From the NCBI RefSeq assembly GCF_020905295.1, contig NZ_JAJJMM010000001.1, forward strand, positions 3,844,001 to 3,908,000: 64,000 nt of DNA, read 5' to 3'. The notes below the pieces were generated by a model. It searched no databases, was not told the DNA's origin, and saw only the letters and a list, made by a program, of their open reading frames with translations. This document shows, piece after piece, positions 55,575 through 63,196 of the stretch (position 1 is its first letter; every line of letters starts with the position of its first letter). A program made the translations under genes and the position numbers. The stretch is from Flavobacterium piscisymbiosum (lineage in GTDB: Bacteria > Bacteroidota > Bacteroidia > Flavobacteriales > Flavobacteriaceae).

Positions 55575-57083
55575 ATGTATTCAGGTTCAGGATTTAGTAA
55601 TTGGGAAATAGGAGACGTTGATGTGTTTATAGATGAAAGCGGAGTGCATCATTTATTTCATCTTATTATTCCCAATCACGATTATATTGCGCATGCAGTA
55701 TCAAAAGATGGTCTTTCTTGGAAAAGAGTAAAAAATGCTTTGTTTGTAGGCGATCCCGGCGAATGGGATGATGATATGTTATGGACAATGCATGTGAGTA
55801 AAAACTCTGACGGAGAAGGATACGAAATGTATTATACCGGTTTAAAGCGCAAAGACAAAGGAGTTACACAAAAAGTAGGAAGAGCAGTTTCGCCGGATTT
55901 GATTCACTGGACAAAAGACAATCAGTATGGTTTACCGCTAAAAAGTGATGCTCCGTATTATGAAAGCCGGGATAATAATCCGCGTGAATGGCTGAGTTTT
56001 CGGGATCCTTATAAATACCAGTTCGAAGGAGAAGATTATTTACTTATTTGCGCCCGAAGCGCAGTAGGACCAACCTATAGAAGAGGTTGCATTGGTGTAG
56101 CAAAACGAGAAGAAAAAGGTTTTGTACTGCAAAAACCATTGCATGTAGCTTACGTTTATGATGATATCGAATGTCCTTGTGTGGTAGAAATAAAAGGGAT
56201 GCATTATTTGCTTGGTTCCATTCGCGAAGACATCAAAGTGCGGTATTGGTTTTCTCCGGATTTTAAAGGAGAATATCACGCTTTTCATAATAATGTTTTA
56301 ATGCCACAAGGCAATTATGCAGCAAGAATTGTAAAAGAAGGTGAATATTATTTGATTTATAATTTTTATTTCGTTGGAGGAAATGTCAACACTCTTCGTG
56401 TAATTCCGCCGCCTAAACAACTGGATGTTGATAGTAACGGACGATTATTATTAAAAACCTATCATCATTGGAGAACACTTTACCAAAGAACCATTCACCA
56501 AAGAAACTTGCCCATTCCGGTGCCTATTTTAGGAAATCCGTCGGCAAATTTTGAGGTAGAAAATGAAAATAAATGGAGAATTGGCTGTCGAAGCGGATAC
56601 GAAGTTTTTTGCTTTGATAAACCTTCGGAAAATTTTGTCTGGGAAGGAACGCTGGCCGTCGAAGGAATGGGGAAAACCGGTTTTGTGATCGAATGTGACG
56701 AACAGGGAACAGCCTATTATATCTCAATTGATTTTGTAAATGGTTTTGTGCAGTTTAGAGCCTGGGGATTTAATGAAAAAGATGTGAAAAATAATTTTGT
56801 TTTCGAAAATCTTCAAACCAATCAGTTTGAAATTGTAGACAATAAAGAAATCTATTTTAAGATTATTCGTTACGGAAACTATTATGAACTTTCGATCAAT
56901 GAAATCGTCAAACTCACATTGTTAGACTATAAATACAGCGAAGGTAAAATTGGTGTTTACGTATGTTCGGCAATTGTTTCTTTAAGCGATTCAAAAATTC
57001 ATGTCATTCCAGAACCGGAAAACGAATATGCAACCGCAGATCCTAATAAAGCAATTGATGAGTATAATAAAATTGCCCAGTAG
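55575..57083 (+). CDS. Cytoplasmic GH32/GH43-like glycoside hydrolase
   Basis: 502 residues, no signal peptide. Residues ~1-310 form a five-bladed propeller: WEIGDVDVFIDESGVHHLFH with a candidate nucleophile Asp, LSFRDPYKY with the RDP motif, and DDIECPCVVEI with the EC motif, the three active-site landmarks of clan J enzymes (GH32/68/43/62). Residues ~330-490 form a beta-sandwich like the GH32 C-terminal module. The absent WMNDPNG motif argues against classical invertase. With the sucrose-phosphate synthase gene upstream, a role on sucrose or a short fructoside is the simplest guess; a phosphorylase or transferase role is not excluded. Confidence 0.75.
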   Translation: MYSGSGFSNWEIGDVDVFIDESGVHHLFHLIIPNHDYIAHAVSKDGLSWKRVKNALFVGDPGEWDDDMLWTMHVSKNSDGEGYEMYYTGLKRKDKGVTQKVGRAVSPDLIHWTKDNQYGLPLKSDAPYYESRDNNPREWLSFRDPYKYQFEGEDYLLICARSAVGPTYRRGCIGVAKREEKGFVLQKPLHVAYVYDDIECPCVVEIKGMHYLLGSIREDIKVRYWFSPDFKGEYHAFHNNVLMPQGNYAARIVKEGEYYLIYNFYFVGGNVNTLRVIPPPKQLDVDSNGRLLLKTYHHWRTLYQRTIHQRNLPIPVPILGNPSANFEVENENKWRIGCRSGYEVFCFDKPSENFVWEGTLAVEGMGKTGFVIECDEQGTAYYISIDFVNGFVQFRAWGFNEKDVKNNFVFENLQTNQFEIVDNKEIYFKIIRYGNYYELSINEIVKLTLLDYKYSEGKIGVYVCSAIVSLSDSKIHVIPEPENEYATADPNKAIDEYNKIAQ

Positions 57084-57090
57084 TTTAATT

Positions 57091-57134
57091 ATTATCGATA
57101 GTAATTCAAACTATTGTGAATTACTATCGATAAT
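57091..57134. repeat. Perfect 18-base hairpin at the convergent gene ends
   Basis: ATTATCGATAGTAATTCA (57091-57108) pairs with TGAATTACTATCGATAAT (57117-57134) around an 8-base loop. It starts 7 bases after the hydrolase stop, and the loop contains the stop codon of the leftward gene. There is no long T-run on either side. Confidence 0.75.
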
Positions 57135-57356
57135 GCTTTGCACGCTTTTTATGAAAGTTTCGGTATTGTCCATTTCATTCTGAATATAGATATCATAATG
57201 GTGAAGTTTAAATTGTTCCAGCATATCTTTTTTAAGATATTTTATCATAGATTCAAGACTTCGGGTATCGTTTTCGTTTTGTCTTTTTAATTCACGTTGT
57301 TTGCTTTCCAGGTAAGCTAAAGTTCTTTTTAATCTTAGTACATTAATATTGTCCAA
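57111..57356 (-). CDS. Small coiled-coil protein
   Basis: 81 residues, highly charged and helical: RLKRTLAYLESKQRELKRQ, then IKYLKKDMLEQFKLHHYD and FIKSVQSII. It has no signal, no membrane helix and no family that I recognise. Its last ~8 codons lie within the perfect hairpin at 57091-57134. The gene is convergent with the hydrolase. It could be a regulator partner or antitoxin-like protein, but no partner gene is adjacent. Confidence 0.5.
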   Translation of the reverse strand: MDNINVLRLKRTLAYLESKQRELKRQNENDTRSLESMIKYLKKDMLEQFKLHHYDIYIQNEMDNTETFIKSVQSIIDSNSQ

Positions 57357-57751
57357 ACTTAATATTCTTAAAATTTAATAAAAATAACGATAATCAGGAA
57401 TAAGATAAAATTCAATATTTTTCCAAAAACGTACCAGTGAATTGAATTTATCTTATTACAAGACTATCGTTTCAGGTAATTACGTAAAAATTGAATTTTT
57501 AGTTTTGAAATATAAGGCAAAAAATTAAAAAAAATAGACGGATTTACATGTTTTTTTAGATAACCGTTTGAAAGACTATTGTTTATAGGTGTAAATTGTA
57601 AGAAGATTTCACTTCTTTTTTATTTTAAAACTTTTCAAATAGTAAATAAATTGATTTGATTTTTTCAATTTTAAAGAAAAAAAAATAAACAAAAAAGCTG
57701 CGTTTTTCCTGAAAAGAAAGACACAGCTTTTTTATATTAAATAGTGACAGA
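57357..57751. other. Intergenic region
   Basis: Nearly 400 bases of very AT-rich DNA. It holds the upstream region of the coiled-coil gene and the terminator of the RidA gene at 57690-57733. No other element was found. Confidence 0.5.
57690..57733 (-). terminator. Intrinsic terminator of the RidA gene
   Basis: AAAAAAGCTG (57690-57699) pairs with CAGCTTTTTT (57724-57733). The stem extends inward through GTTTTTC/GAAAGAC with small bulges. Leftward RNA ends in a U-run. Confidence 0.8.
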
Positions 57752-58222
57752 TTATTTTACGACTGTTGCTTCCAGTTCAACTTTTAAAGTTTCAAAAAGA
57801 CTTTTTACTTCCAGTAAAGTTGTAGCTTGTTTCATACCATGTTTCGCCACCCAATCCTGAATAAGATTAAAATGTGGCCAAAGTTCATCAGTCGCGGTAG
57901 TGTAGATATTCAACCGAACAATTCCGCTGCATTCATATCCGGCTTCGGTAATTACATGATCCAGATTTTGCAATGCCAGTTTTATTTGCGATTCCATGTT
58001 TTCGTTGCTGGAAATCCCGTCTGCACTTATTGCCGTTTGTCCTGAAACATAAAGTGTTCCCTGCGGATTTTTTACTTCAACTGCTTGTACGTAACTGCGT
58101 TGATTTTGCCATTCCCAAGGATTAAATTCTCTTTTTTCCATTTGTTTTCCTTTTTTCGTTTGTGCCAATACAGGCATCGTAGTTAATAATAGTAATACTA
58201 AAAGGCTTGCCGTTTTTTTCAC
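57752..58222 (-). CDS. Exported RidA/YjgF-family protein
   Basis: 156 residues. A clear signal peptide MKKTASLLVLLLLTTMPVLAQ precedes a full RidA domain (about 40-155): VKNPQGTLYVSGQTAI, SQIKLALQNLDHVITEAG, GIVRLNIYTT and TTLLEVKSLFETLKVELEATVV. Cytosolic RidA hydrolyses reactive enamines and imines. The signal places this copy outside the cytoplasm. The usual active-site Arg position is occupied by a Leu/Glu region (LEVKSL), so the classical deaminase reaction is uncertain. The Crp/Fnr gene 92 bases upstream is the probable regulator. Confidence 0.88.
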   Translation of the reverse strand: MKKTASLLVLLLLTTMPVLAQTKKGKQMEKREFNPWEWQNQRSYVQAVEVKNPQGTLYVSGQTAISADGISSNENMESQIKLALQNLDHVITEAGYECSGIVRLNIYTTATDELWPHFNLIQDWVAKHGMKQATTLLEVKSLFETLKVELEATVVK

Positions 58223-58314
58223 GATTACAGTTTAAAATTGTAATACAAAATTGAGCATAACGGCTGGAAAGTACTCGTGACATTTTTCACGATTTTGATG
58301 TGAGAATTGTCACA

Positions 58315-58878
58315 TCAGGAAGATAAGCGACTTAGTGTTTCGCGCGAAACTCCTAAATACGAGGCAATAAGACTTTTAGGAACACGCTGCAGGAGCGAAG
58401 GATATTGTTTTAATAATTGGTTGTAACGTTCTTTAGAGTTAGAAGTCTGCCAGGAAATAATGCGACGTTGAGATCCCAGAAAACCAAAAGTGGCTTTCTC
58501 CAGAAAAAAGCGCTCCATTTTCTGTAAACCGTTACATAGGTTTTTATAATCTTCAAACGAGCAGCAAAGCACTTCAGTATCTTCAAGGCATTCTAATGAC
58601 ATTGTAGCTTCAGTTTGGGTAAAAAAGGCGTAGTAATCACTTTCCCACCAATCTTCCATAGCAAAAGAAACAACATGCTGCTTTGCTTTTTCATCAGTAT
58701 AAACCAATTTTAAAAGTCCCGAAATGATAAAATAAGAATGCTTGACAGGATTGCCTTCCTGAATAAGAAACTGATGTTTTTTAAATTTTTTGGCAGTAAA
58801 ATGAGAAGACACAAAAGCAAACTCTTCATCTGTAAGAGGAATTATTTTCTCGATATGTTCTCTAAGTTGATTGTGCAT
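58315..58878 (-). CDS. Crp/Fnr-family regulator
   Basis: 187 residues from ATG 58878; the longest open frame would add 44 residues of unlikely sequence. The cyclic-nucleotide-like domain (about 20-115) has FLIQEGNPVKHSYFIISG then LLKLVY and SFAMEDWW. The helix-turn-helix (about 155-187) has VPKSLIASYLGVSRETLSRL. No iron-sulfur cysteines of the FNR type are grouped at the N-terminus. This is the common small Crp/Fnr form of Bacteroidota, often next to the gene it controls, here the exported RidA protein. Confidence 0.88.
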   Translation of the reverse strand: MHNQLREHIEKIIPLTDEEFAFVSSHFTAKKFKKHQFLIQEGNPVKHSYFIISGLLKLVYTDEKAKQHVVSFAMEDWWESDYYAFFTQTEATMSLECLEDTEVLCCSFEDYKNLCNGLQKMERFFLEKATFGFLGSQRRIISWQTSNSKERYNQLLKQYPSLLQRVPKSLIASYLGVSRETLSRLSS

Positions 58879-59093
58879 AGTAGCATCCAAAGTTATTGAA
58901 ATTTTAATAGAAGAGAAGCTTTTATTAGCGATATCAATTTTGCGATTAGCATAAAATATAAGAAAATTAAATTTAAGAAGTAGATAACGATTTAATAAAA
59001 TTAATAACAATTTCTTAAACTTTTGTTTATTACTGTGTTGATAAATAATGTTTTATAAAGCTGTTTTAGGAACATTATTAACGAATTAATATT

Positions 59094-59101
59094 TATATTT
59101 G
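59094..59101 (+). promoter_or_regulatory. Candidate -7 box for the 82-residue protein
   Basis: TATATTTG, a full match to TAnnTTTG, 38 bases before ATG 59140. No clear -33 box. Confidence 0.5.
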
Positions 59102-59139
59102 AGAATGAATCTGAGTCAAATAATTTAAAATATTTACAA

Positions 59140-59388
59140 ATGGATAAAGCTATAAAACTAAAAGTTCGTAAGGAGTTGGATAGTCAACAACAGTTGAATA
59201 TTATTAAATTAAAGGGTAGTTTAATCTCTAAAGGTTATACCGAAATTATTCATATCCTGGATCAGGATGATGAATTTCATATCAACTCTTTCGCAACTCC
59301 TTCTGAAACTACAAATGAAGTCCAGGAATTTATCAAAGCATTTATCTACAAAGAAAATTTGGCAGATACCATAACAATTTTCAGATAA
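59140..59388 (+). CDS. Small soluble protein of unknown function
   Basis: 82 residues with mixed helix and strand: AIKLKVRKELDSQQQLNI, then GYTEIIHILDQDDEFHIN and EVQEFIKAFIYKENLADT. No signal, membrane segment or recognised family. It has its own -7 box and a good terminator, and codon use is like its neighbours, so it is likely a real single-gene unit. Confidence 0.6.
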   Translation: MDKAIKLKVRKELDSQQQLNIIKLKGSLISKGYTEIIHILDQDDEFHINSFATPSETTNEVQEFIKAFIYKENLADTITIFR

Positions 59389-59460
59389 TAATAGCATTAT
59401 CGTCTGAAGAATTAAAACTCTGCATTTTATTACACTTCTAAAATTTTAATCTTATTTTAA

Positions 59461-59497
59461 ACATAGTCCAAGGTTTCAACCTTGGGTTATGTGTTTT
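59461..59497 (+). terminator. Terminator-like palindrome after the 82-residue gene
   Basis: CCAAGGTT-TC-AACCTTGG at 59468-59485 extends outward through ACATAGT/GTTATGT (with G-U pairs) to about 15 pairs, followed by GTTTTTAG. It resembles a dispersed repeat as well as a terminator. Confidence 0.65.
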
Positions 59498-59681
59498 TAG
59501 AACCCAATTCTCCAAGCCCCAACGGTCGAAATCGTTGCCAATCTTACAGCTGTATTTTAACTCAAAATTAATTTGGCAAAAACGTGTTTTTAATTCACTT
59601 ATGTTATTAATGGTGTTTATGTTAATTCATTATTAAAAATGTAATTTCGTTACATTATACTTCTTTTTATAAAGATAATCA

Positions 59682-59689
59682 TATCTTTA
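59682..59689 (+). promoter_or_regulatory. Candidate -7 box of the cobalamin locus
   Basis: TATCTTTA, one mismatch from TAnnTTTG, placed just before the start of the riboswitch. Confidence 0.35.
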
Positions 59690-59697
59690 CGTCAGAT

Positions 59698-59880
59698 TTT
59701 GGTCTGTTTTCTTTAGAAAAATAAAAGAAAATAGTTAAAAGGGAATCAGGTGCAAATCCTGAGCAGACCCGCTACTGTAAGTTCTATATAAGTCTTTAAA
59801 CGTTACTAATGCCATTGTTCGCCACGGTGAATGAGAAGGTTGTTTAAAGATGGAACAAGTCAGGAGACCTGCCATAATCA
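59698..59880 (+). promoter_or_regulatory. Cobalamin (AdoCbl-type) riboswitch
   Basis: The conserved core AAAAGGGAATCAGGTGCAAA begins at 59737, followed by AGACCCGCTACTGTAAG (59764-59780). The B12 box AAGTCAGGAGACCTGCC lies at 59857-59873. The regions between can form the usual helical arms. It precedes btuB by about 125 bases, which hold the expression platform, and should reduce expression when cobalamin is plentiful. Confidence 0.95.
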
Positions 59881-60004
59881 CATAGTTTAAGACTTTCGTG
59901 GAATAAAGTCGAACAACAAGAATTGACCTGCTATTGCATAGTGGGATTCTCTCTTTTTGCTTTTTGATTACTACATCCGCGAAGTTTATTTAATTAAATC
60001 AGTG

Positions 60005-62053
60005 ATGTATAATACAAAAAAATTACTCTTATTCTTTTTCTTATTTCTTATTCCGTATTTGCTTCATTCGCAAGTATCTAATGACAGTTTGCGTGTTTTA
60101 AAAGAAGTTATTTTAAAAGGTAAACCGTATCAGGAAGTAATTCCCGTACAAAGTCTTTCAGGAAAATTACTGGAGAATTTAGCGAGCCATAATGTTGCCG
60201 ATGCATTGAGATATTTTGCCGGAATCCAAATTAAGGATTATGGAGGTCTCGGCGGACTTAAAACGGTCGATGTACGTAATATGGGTACACATCATGTAGG
60301 TGTTTTTTACGATGGTATTCAGTTGGGTAACGCGCAAAACGGAGTCACAGATCTGGGTAAATATTCCCTGGATGACATGGAATCCCTAACATTATACAAC
60401 GGACAGAAAAGTGAAATTTTTCAGTCGGCAAAAGACTTTTCAGCCGCCTCGACCATTTATTTAAGAACAAAACGTCCTGTTTTTGTTGGCGATAAAAAAA
60501 CAAATTTACTGGTAAGGTTTAAAACCATGTCCATCAATTATTTTGATCCTTCTTTTAGATGGGAACAAAAACTGAGCGATAAAGTCAGCATGAACGTAAG
60601 TTCAGAATACATCAAATCAAACGGACAATACAAATTTAGATACAAAAGAAATAATCTCGACGGATCTGTAGCCTACGATACCACTGCCACCAGACACAAT
60701 AGCGATATAGAAGCTTTACGATTTGAATCCGGACTTTACGGAAAAATCAATAACGGTTCCTGGGATGCCAAAGTGTATTATTATGATTCTGACAGAGGAG
60801 CTCCGGGAGCGATTGTCGAGAATAAATTTTCTGATGGTTTCAGACAATACGATAAGAATTTTTTCGCACAAGGAACTTTCATTAAAGATTTTACAAAAAG
60901 ATATAAGTTTCAGGCCAAAGCAAAATATGCTTACGATTACACGCATTATGTAGCAAGAGATACTACCAATATTTTAGGTGAAACCGTAACCGAAGGCGCA
61001 CAATCTGATGATAGTTATTACCAGCAGGAATATTATGTATCGGCAGTAAACATGTACAGTATAGTATCGAACTGGGATGTTTCGCTATCTACAGATTTTC
61101 AGTACAACAGATTAAATGCAACCAGAAAAGGAATAAATACTCAGTTTTCTTTTCCGCAGCGTTATACAGCATTATTTTCTTTGGCAAGTTCGTACAGATA
61201 TGGTGGTTTTAAAGCTTTGGGAAGTGTTGTGGGAACTTATGTTCAGGAAGAAGTGCGCTACAATGCAAAAGCCCCTGATAAAAAAGAATTTACACCTGCT
61301 TTATTTTTAGGTTACACACCTTTTAAGGAATACGATTTTAATGTAAGAGCATTTGCAAAACGTATTTTCAGAATGCCCACTTTTAATGATTTGTATTATA
61401 CAATGGTTGGTTCGAGTACGTTGAGACCTGAATATATGAATCAGTACGATATTGGTTTTACTTATAATGTGCTTGTAAATAAAGGATTCTTCGATAAAAT
61501 ATCTTTTCAGGTTGATGGCTATTATACCAATACCAAAGACAAAATATTAGCAGCGCCTACAGGAAATTTATTTCGCTGGATGATGACCAATATGGGGCAG
61601 GTAAAAGGACAAGGAATAGAATCTGTCGTGAATATAGGCATGCACATTGGCAAAGTAAACTTAACCACAAATCTTACTTATACCTTTTCTGAAAACAGGG
61701 ATTACACCAAATTTGGCGGTCTGGAATTATCATCTTACGGAGACCAGATCCCTTATACGCCATGGCATAGCGGATCAGGAATATTAAATGCTGAATACGA
61801 AACCTGGAACTTCAATTACAGTTTTGTATACGTAGGAAAACGATACAATGGCAATGTTAATAATATAAAAGTCAACGAAGTTCAGCCTTGGTATACACAC
61901 GATTTGGCAGTGCAGAAATCATTTGCATTTCAGCATTATAAAATGAAAGGCGCAATAGAACTTAACAATGTCTTCGATCAGCAATACGAGGTAATTTACA
62001 ATTATCCTATGCCGGGTCGTACAATGAAATTTATAATAAGTATCGAGCTATGA
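60005..62053 (+). CDS. btuB: BtuB-like TonB-dependent cobalamin receptor
   Basis: 682 residues from ATG 60005; signal peptide (1-22) ends LLHSQ. The plug (about 35-165) has LKEVILKGK, VADALRYFAGIQIKDYGG then LGGLKTVDVRNMG, and LGKYSLDDMESLTLYNGQ. The barrel ends KFIISIEL. Length is typical for small BtuB receptors. The riboswitch upstream and the BtuG-like gene overlapping its stop (ATGA) identify the substrate as a corrinoid. Confidence 0.93.
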   Translation: MYNTKKLLLFFFLFLIPYLLHSQVSNDSLRVLKEVILKGKPYQEVIPVQSLSGKLLENLASHNVADALRYFAGIQIKDYGGLGGLKTVDVRNMGTHHVGVFYDGIQLGNAQNGVTDLGKYSLDDMESLTLYNGQKSEIFQSAKDFSAASTIYLRTKRPVFVGDKKTNLLVRFKTMSINYFDPSFRWEQKLSDKVSMNVSSEYIKSNGQYKFRYKRNNLDGSVAYDTTATRHNSDIEALRFESGLYGKINNGSWDAKVYYYDSDRGAPGAIVENKFSDGFRQYDKNFFAQGTFIKDFTKRYKFQAKAKYAYDYTHYVARDTTNILGETVTEGAQSDDSYYQQEYYVSAVNMYSIVSNWDVSLSTDFQYNRLNATRKGINTQFSFPQRYTALFSLASSYRYGGFKALGSVVGTYVQEEVRYNAKAPDKKEFTPALFLGYTPFKEYDFNVRAFAKRIFRMPTFNDLYYTMVGSSTLRPEYMNQYDIGFTYNVLVNKGFFDKISFQVDGYYTNTKDKILAAPTGNLFRWMMTNMGQVKGQGIESVVNIGMHIGKVNLTTNLTYTFSENRDYTKFGGLELSSYGDQIPYTPWHSGSGILNAEYETWNFNYSFVYVGKRYNGNVNNIKVNEVQPWYTHDLAVQKSFAFQHYKMKGAIELNNVFDQQYEVIYNYPMPGRTMKFIISIEL

Positions 62054-63195
62054 AAAAGATCACAACAAAATTAGTCCTCGGTTTATTGATAACCCTTGCT
62101 TTTGTTTCCTGTAGGGAAGAGGAAACGATTTTTCCGTCTTCGGATAAAAGTGTAGCTGCGCCAAGAAGCGACGGTAAAATAGAGGGATTTTATCTTCTTA
62201 ATGAAGGTAATATGGGAATGAACAGAGCCAGTATTGATGTATTCAATTACAGGACAGGAAATTATACCACCGATATTTATTCAGAACGAAACCCAACAGT
62301 TGTAAAAGAATTGGGTGATGTTGGAAACGATATTCAAATCTACGGCAACAAGGTTTATGCGGTAATTAATGTTTCGAACAAAGTAGAAGTTATTGATAAA
62401 TGGACGGCAAAACGCATCAAAAAAATAGACATTCCCAATTGTAGATATGTGGCTTTCTATAAAGATAAAGCTTATGTAAGTTCTTACGCAGGTCCTGTGG
62501 CGATTGACCCCAATGCCGAAATAGGTTTTGTGGCAGAAATCGATACGACATCATTAGAAATAAAAAGAAAAGTAAATGTGGGTTATCAGCCCGAACAAAT
62601 GGTGGTACACAACGGGAAACTTTACGTTGCCAATTCCGGAGGTTACAGGGTTCCCAACTACGACAGAACCGTATCTGTAATCGATCTTGAAACTTTTACC
62701 GAAATAAAAAAGATAGATGTTGGTATCAATCTTTACAGTATGGAAATCGACAGCAGGGGAGATATTTATGTGAGTTCCAGAGGAGATTATTACAACATTC
62801 CTTCGAATCTTTTTGTGATTGATACTAAAACTGATGAGAAAAAAATGCAGCTCGATATGCCGGTTTTAGGAATGTGTCTCGTTGACGATTTGCTCTATTA
62901 TTACAGTGTATCATGGAGTTACCTCACCAATAGTAATAAGGTGACCTACGGAATATTAGATACAAAAACGAAGAAAGTAATAAGCGATAAGATTATTACA
63001 GACGGTACCGAGAAACAAATTATGATTCCGTACGGACTTCAGATAAATCCTGAAACAAAGGAAATTTATATTACCGATGCACAAAATTATGTGGTAACAG
63101 GCTACATCTATTGCTTTACGCCCGAAGGCAAACTAAAATGGAAAACTACCGCCGGGAATATTCCTGCACATATTGCTTTTATAACTAAAAATTAA
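62050..63195 (+). CDS. BtuG-like YncE-type beta-propeller lipoprotein
   Basis: 381 residues, start overlapping the btuB stop. A lipoprotein signal (MKKITTKLVLGLLITLAFVSC) is followed by a seven-bladed YncE-type propeller: FYLLNEGNMGMNRASIDVFN, NDIQIYGNKVYAVINVSNKVEVID, LYVANSGGY and PYGLQINPETKEIYITDA. In Bacteroides the propeller BtuG sits on the surface, binds cobalamin very tightly and caps BtuB. This gene has the same context and architecture. Confidence 0.85.
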   Translation: MKKITTKLVLGLLITLAFVSCREEETIFPSSDKSVAAPRSDGKIEGFYLLNEGNMGMNRASIDVFNYRTGNYTTDIYSERNPTVVKELGDVGNDIQIYGNKVYAVINVSNKVEVIDKWTAKRIKKIDIPNCRYVAFYKDKAYVSSYAGPVAIDPNAEIGFVAEIDTTSLEIKRKVNVGYQPEQMVVHNGKLYVANSGGYRVPNYDRTVSVIDLETFTEIKKIDVGINLYSMEIDSRGDIYVSSRGDYYNIPSNLFVIDTKTDEKKMQLDMPVLGMCLVDDLLYYYSVSWSYLTNSNKVTYGILDTKTKKVISDKIITDGTEKQIMIPYGLQINPETKEIYITDAQNYVVTGYIYCFTPEGKLKWKTTAGNIPAHIAFITKN

Positions 63196-63196
63196 A

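Larger units (their letters stand above)
59389..60004. other. Gap with terminator, promoter and riboswitch
   Basis: Besides the terminator at 59461 and the cobalamin riboswitch at 59698-59880, it includes a GC-richer stretch near 59508-59560 that I could not assign. No gene was found. Confidence 0.6.

Noticed and set aside
57001..57183. Rightward 60-codon open frame at the end of the hydrolase gene
   Set aside because: It lies inside the hydrolase coding sequence and then within the 57091-57134 hairpin, and is a shadow.
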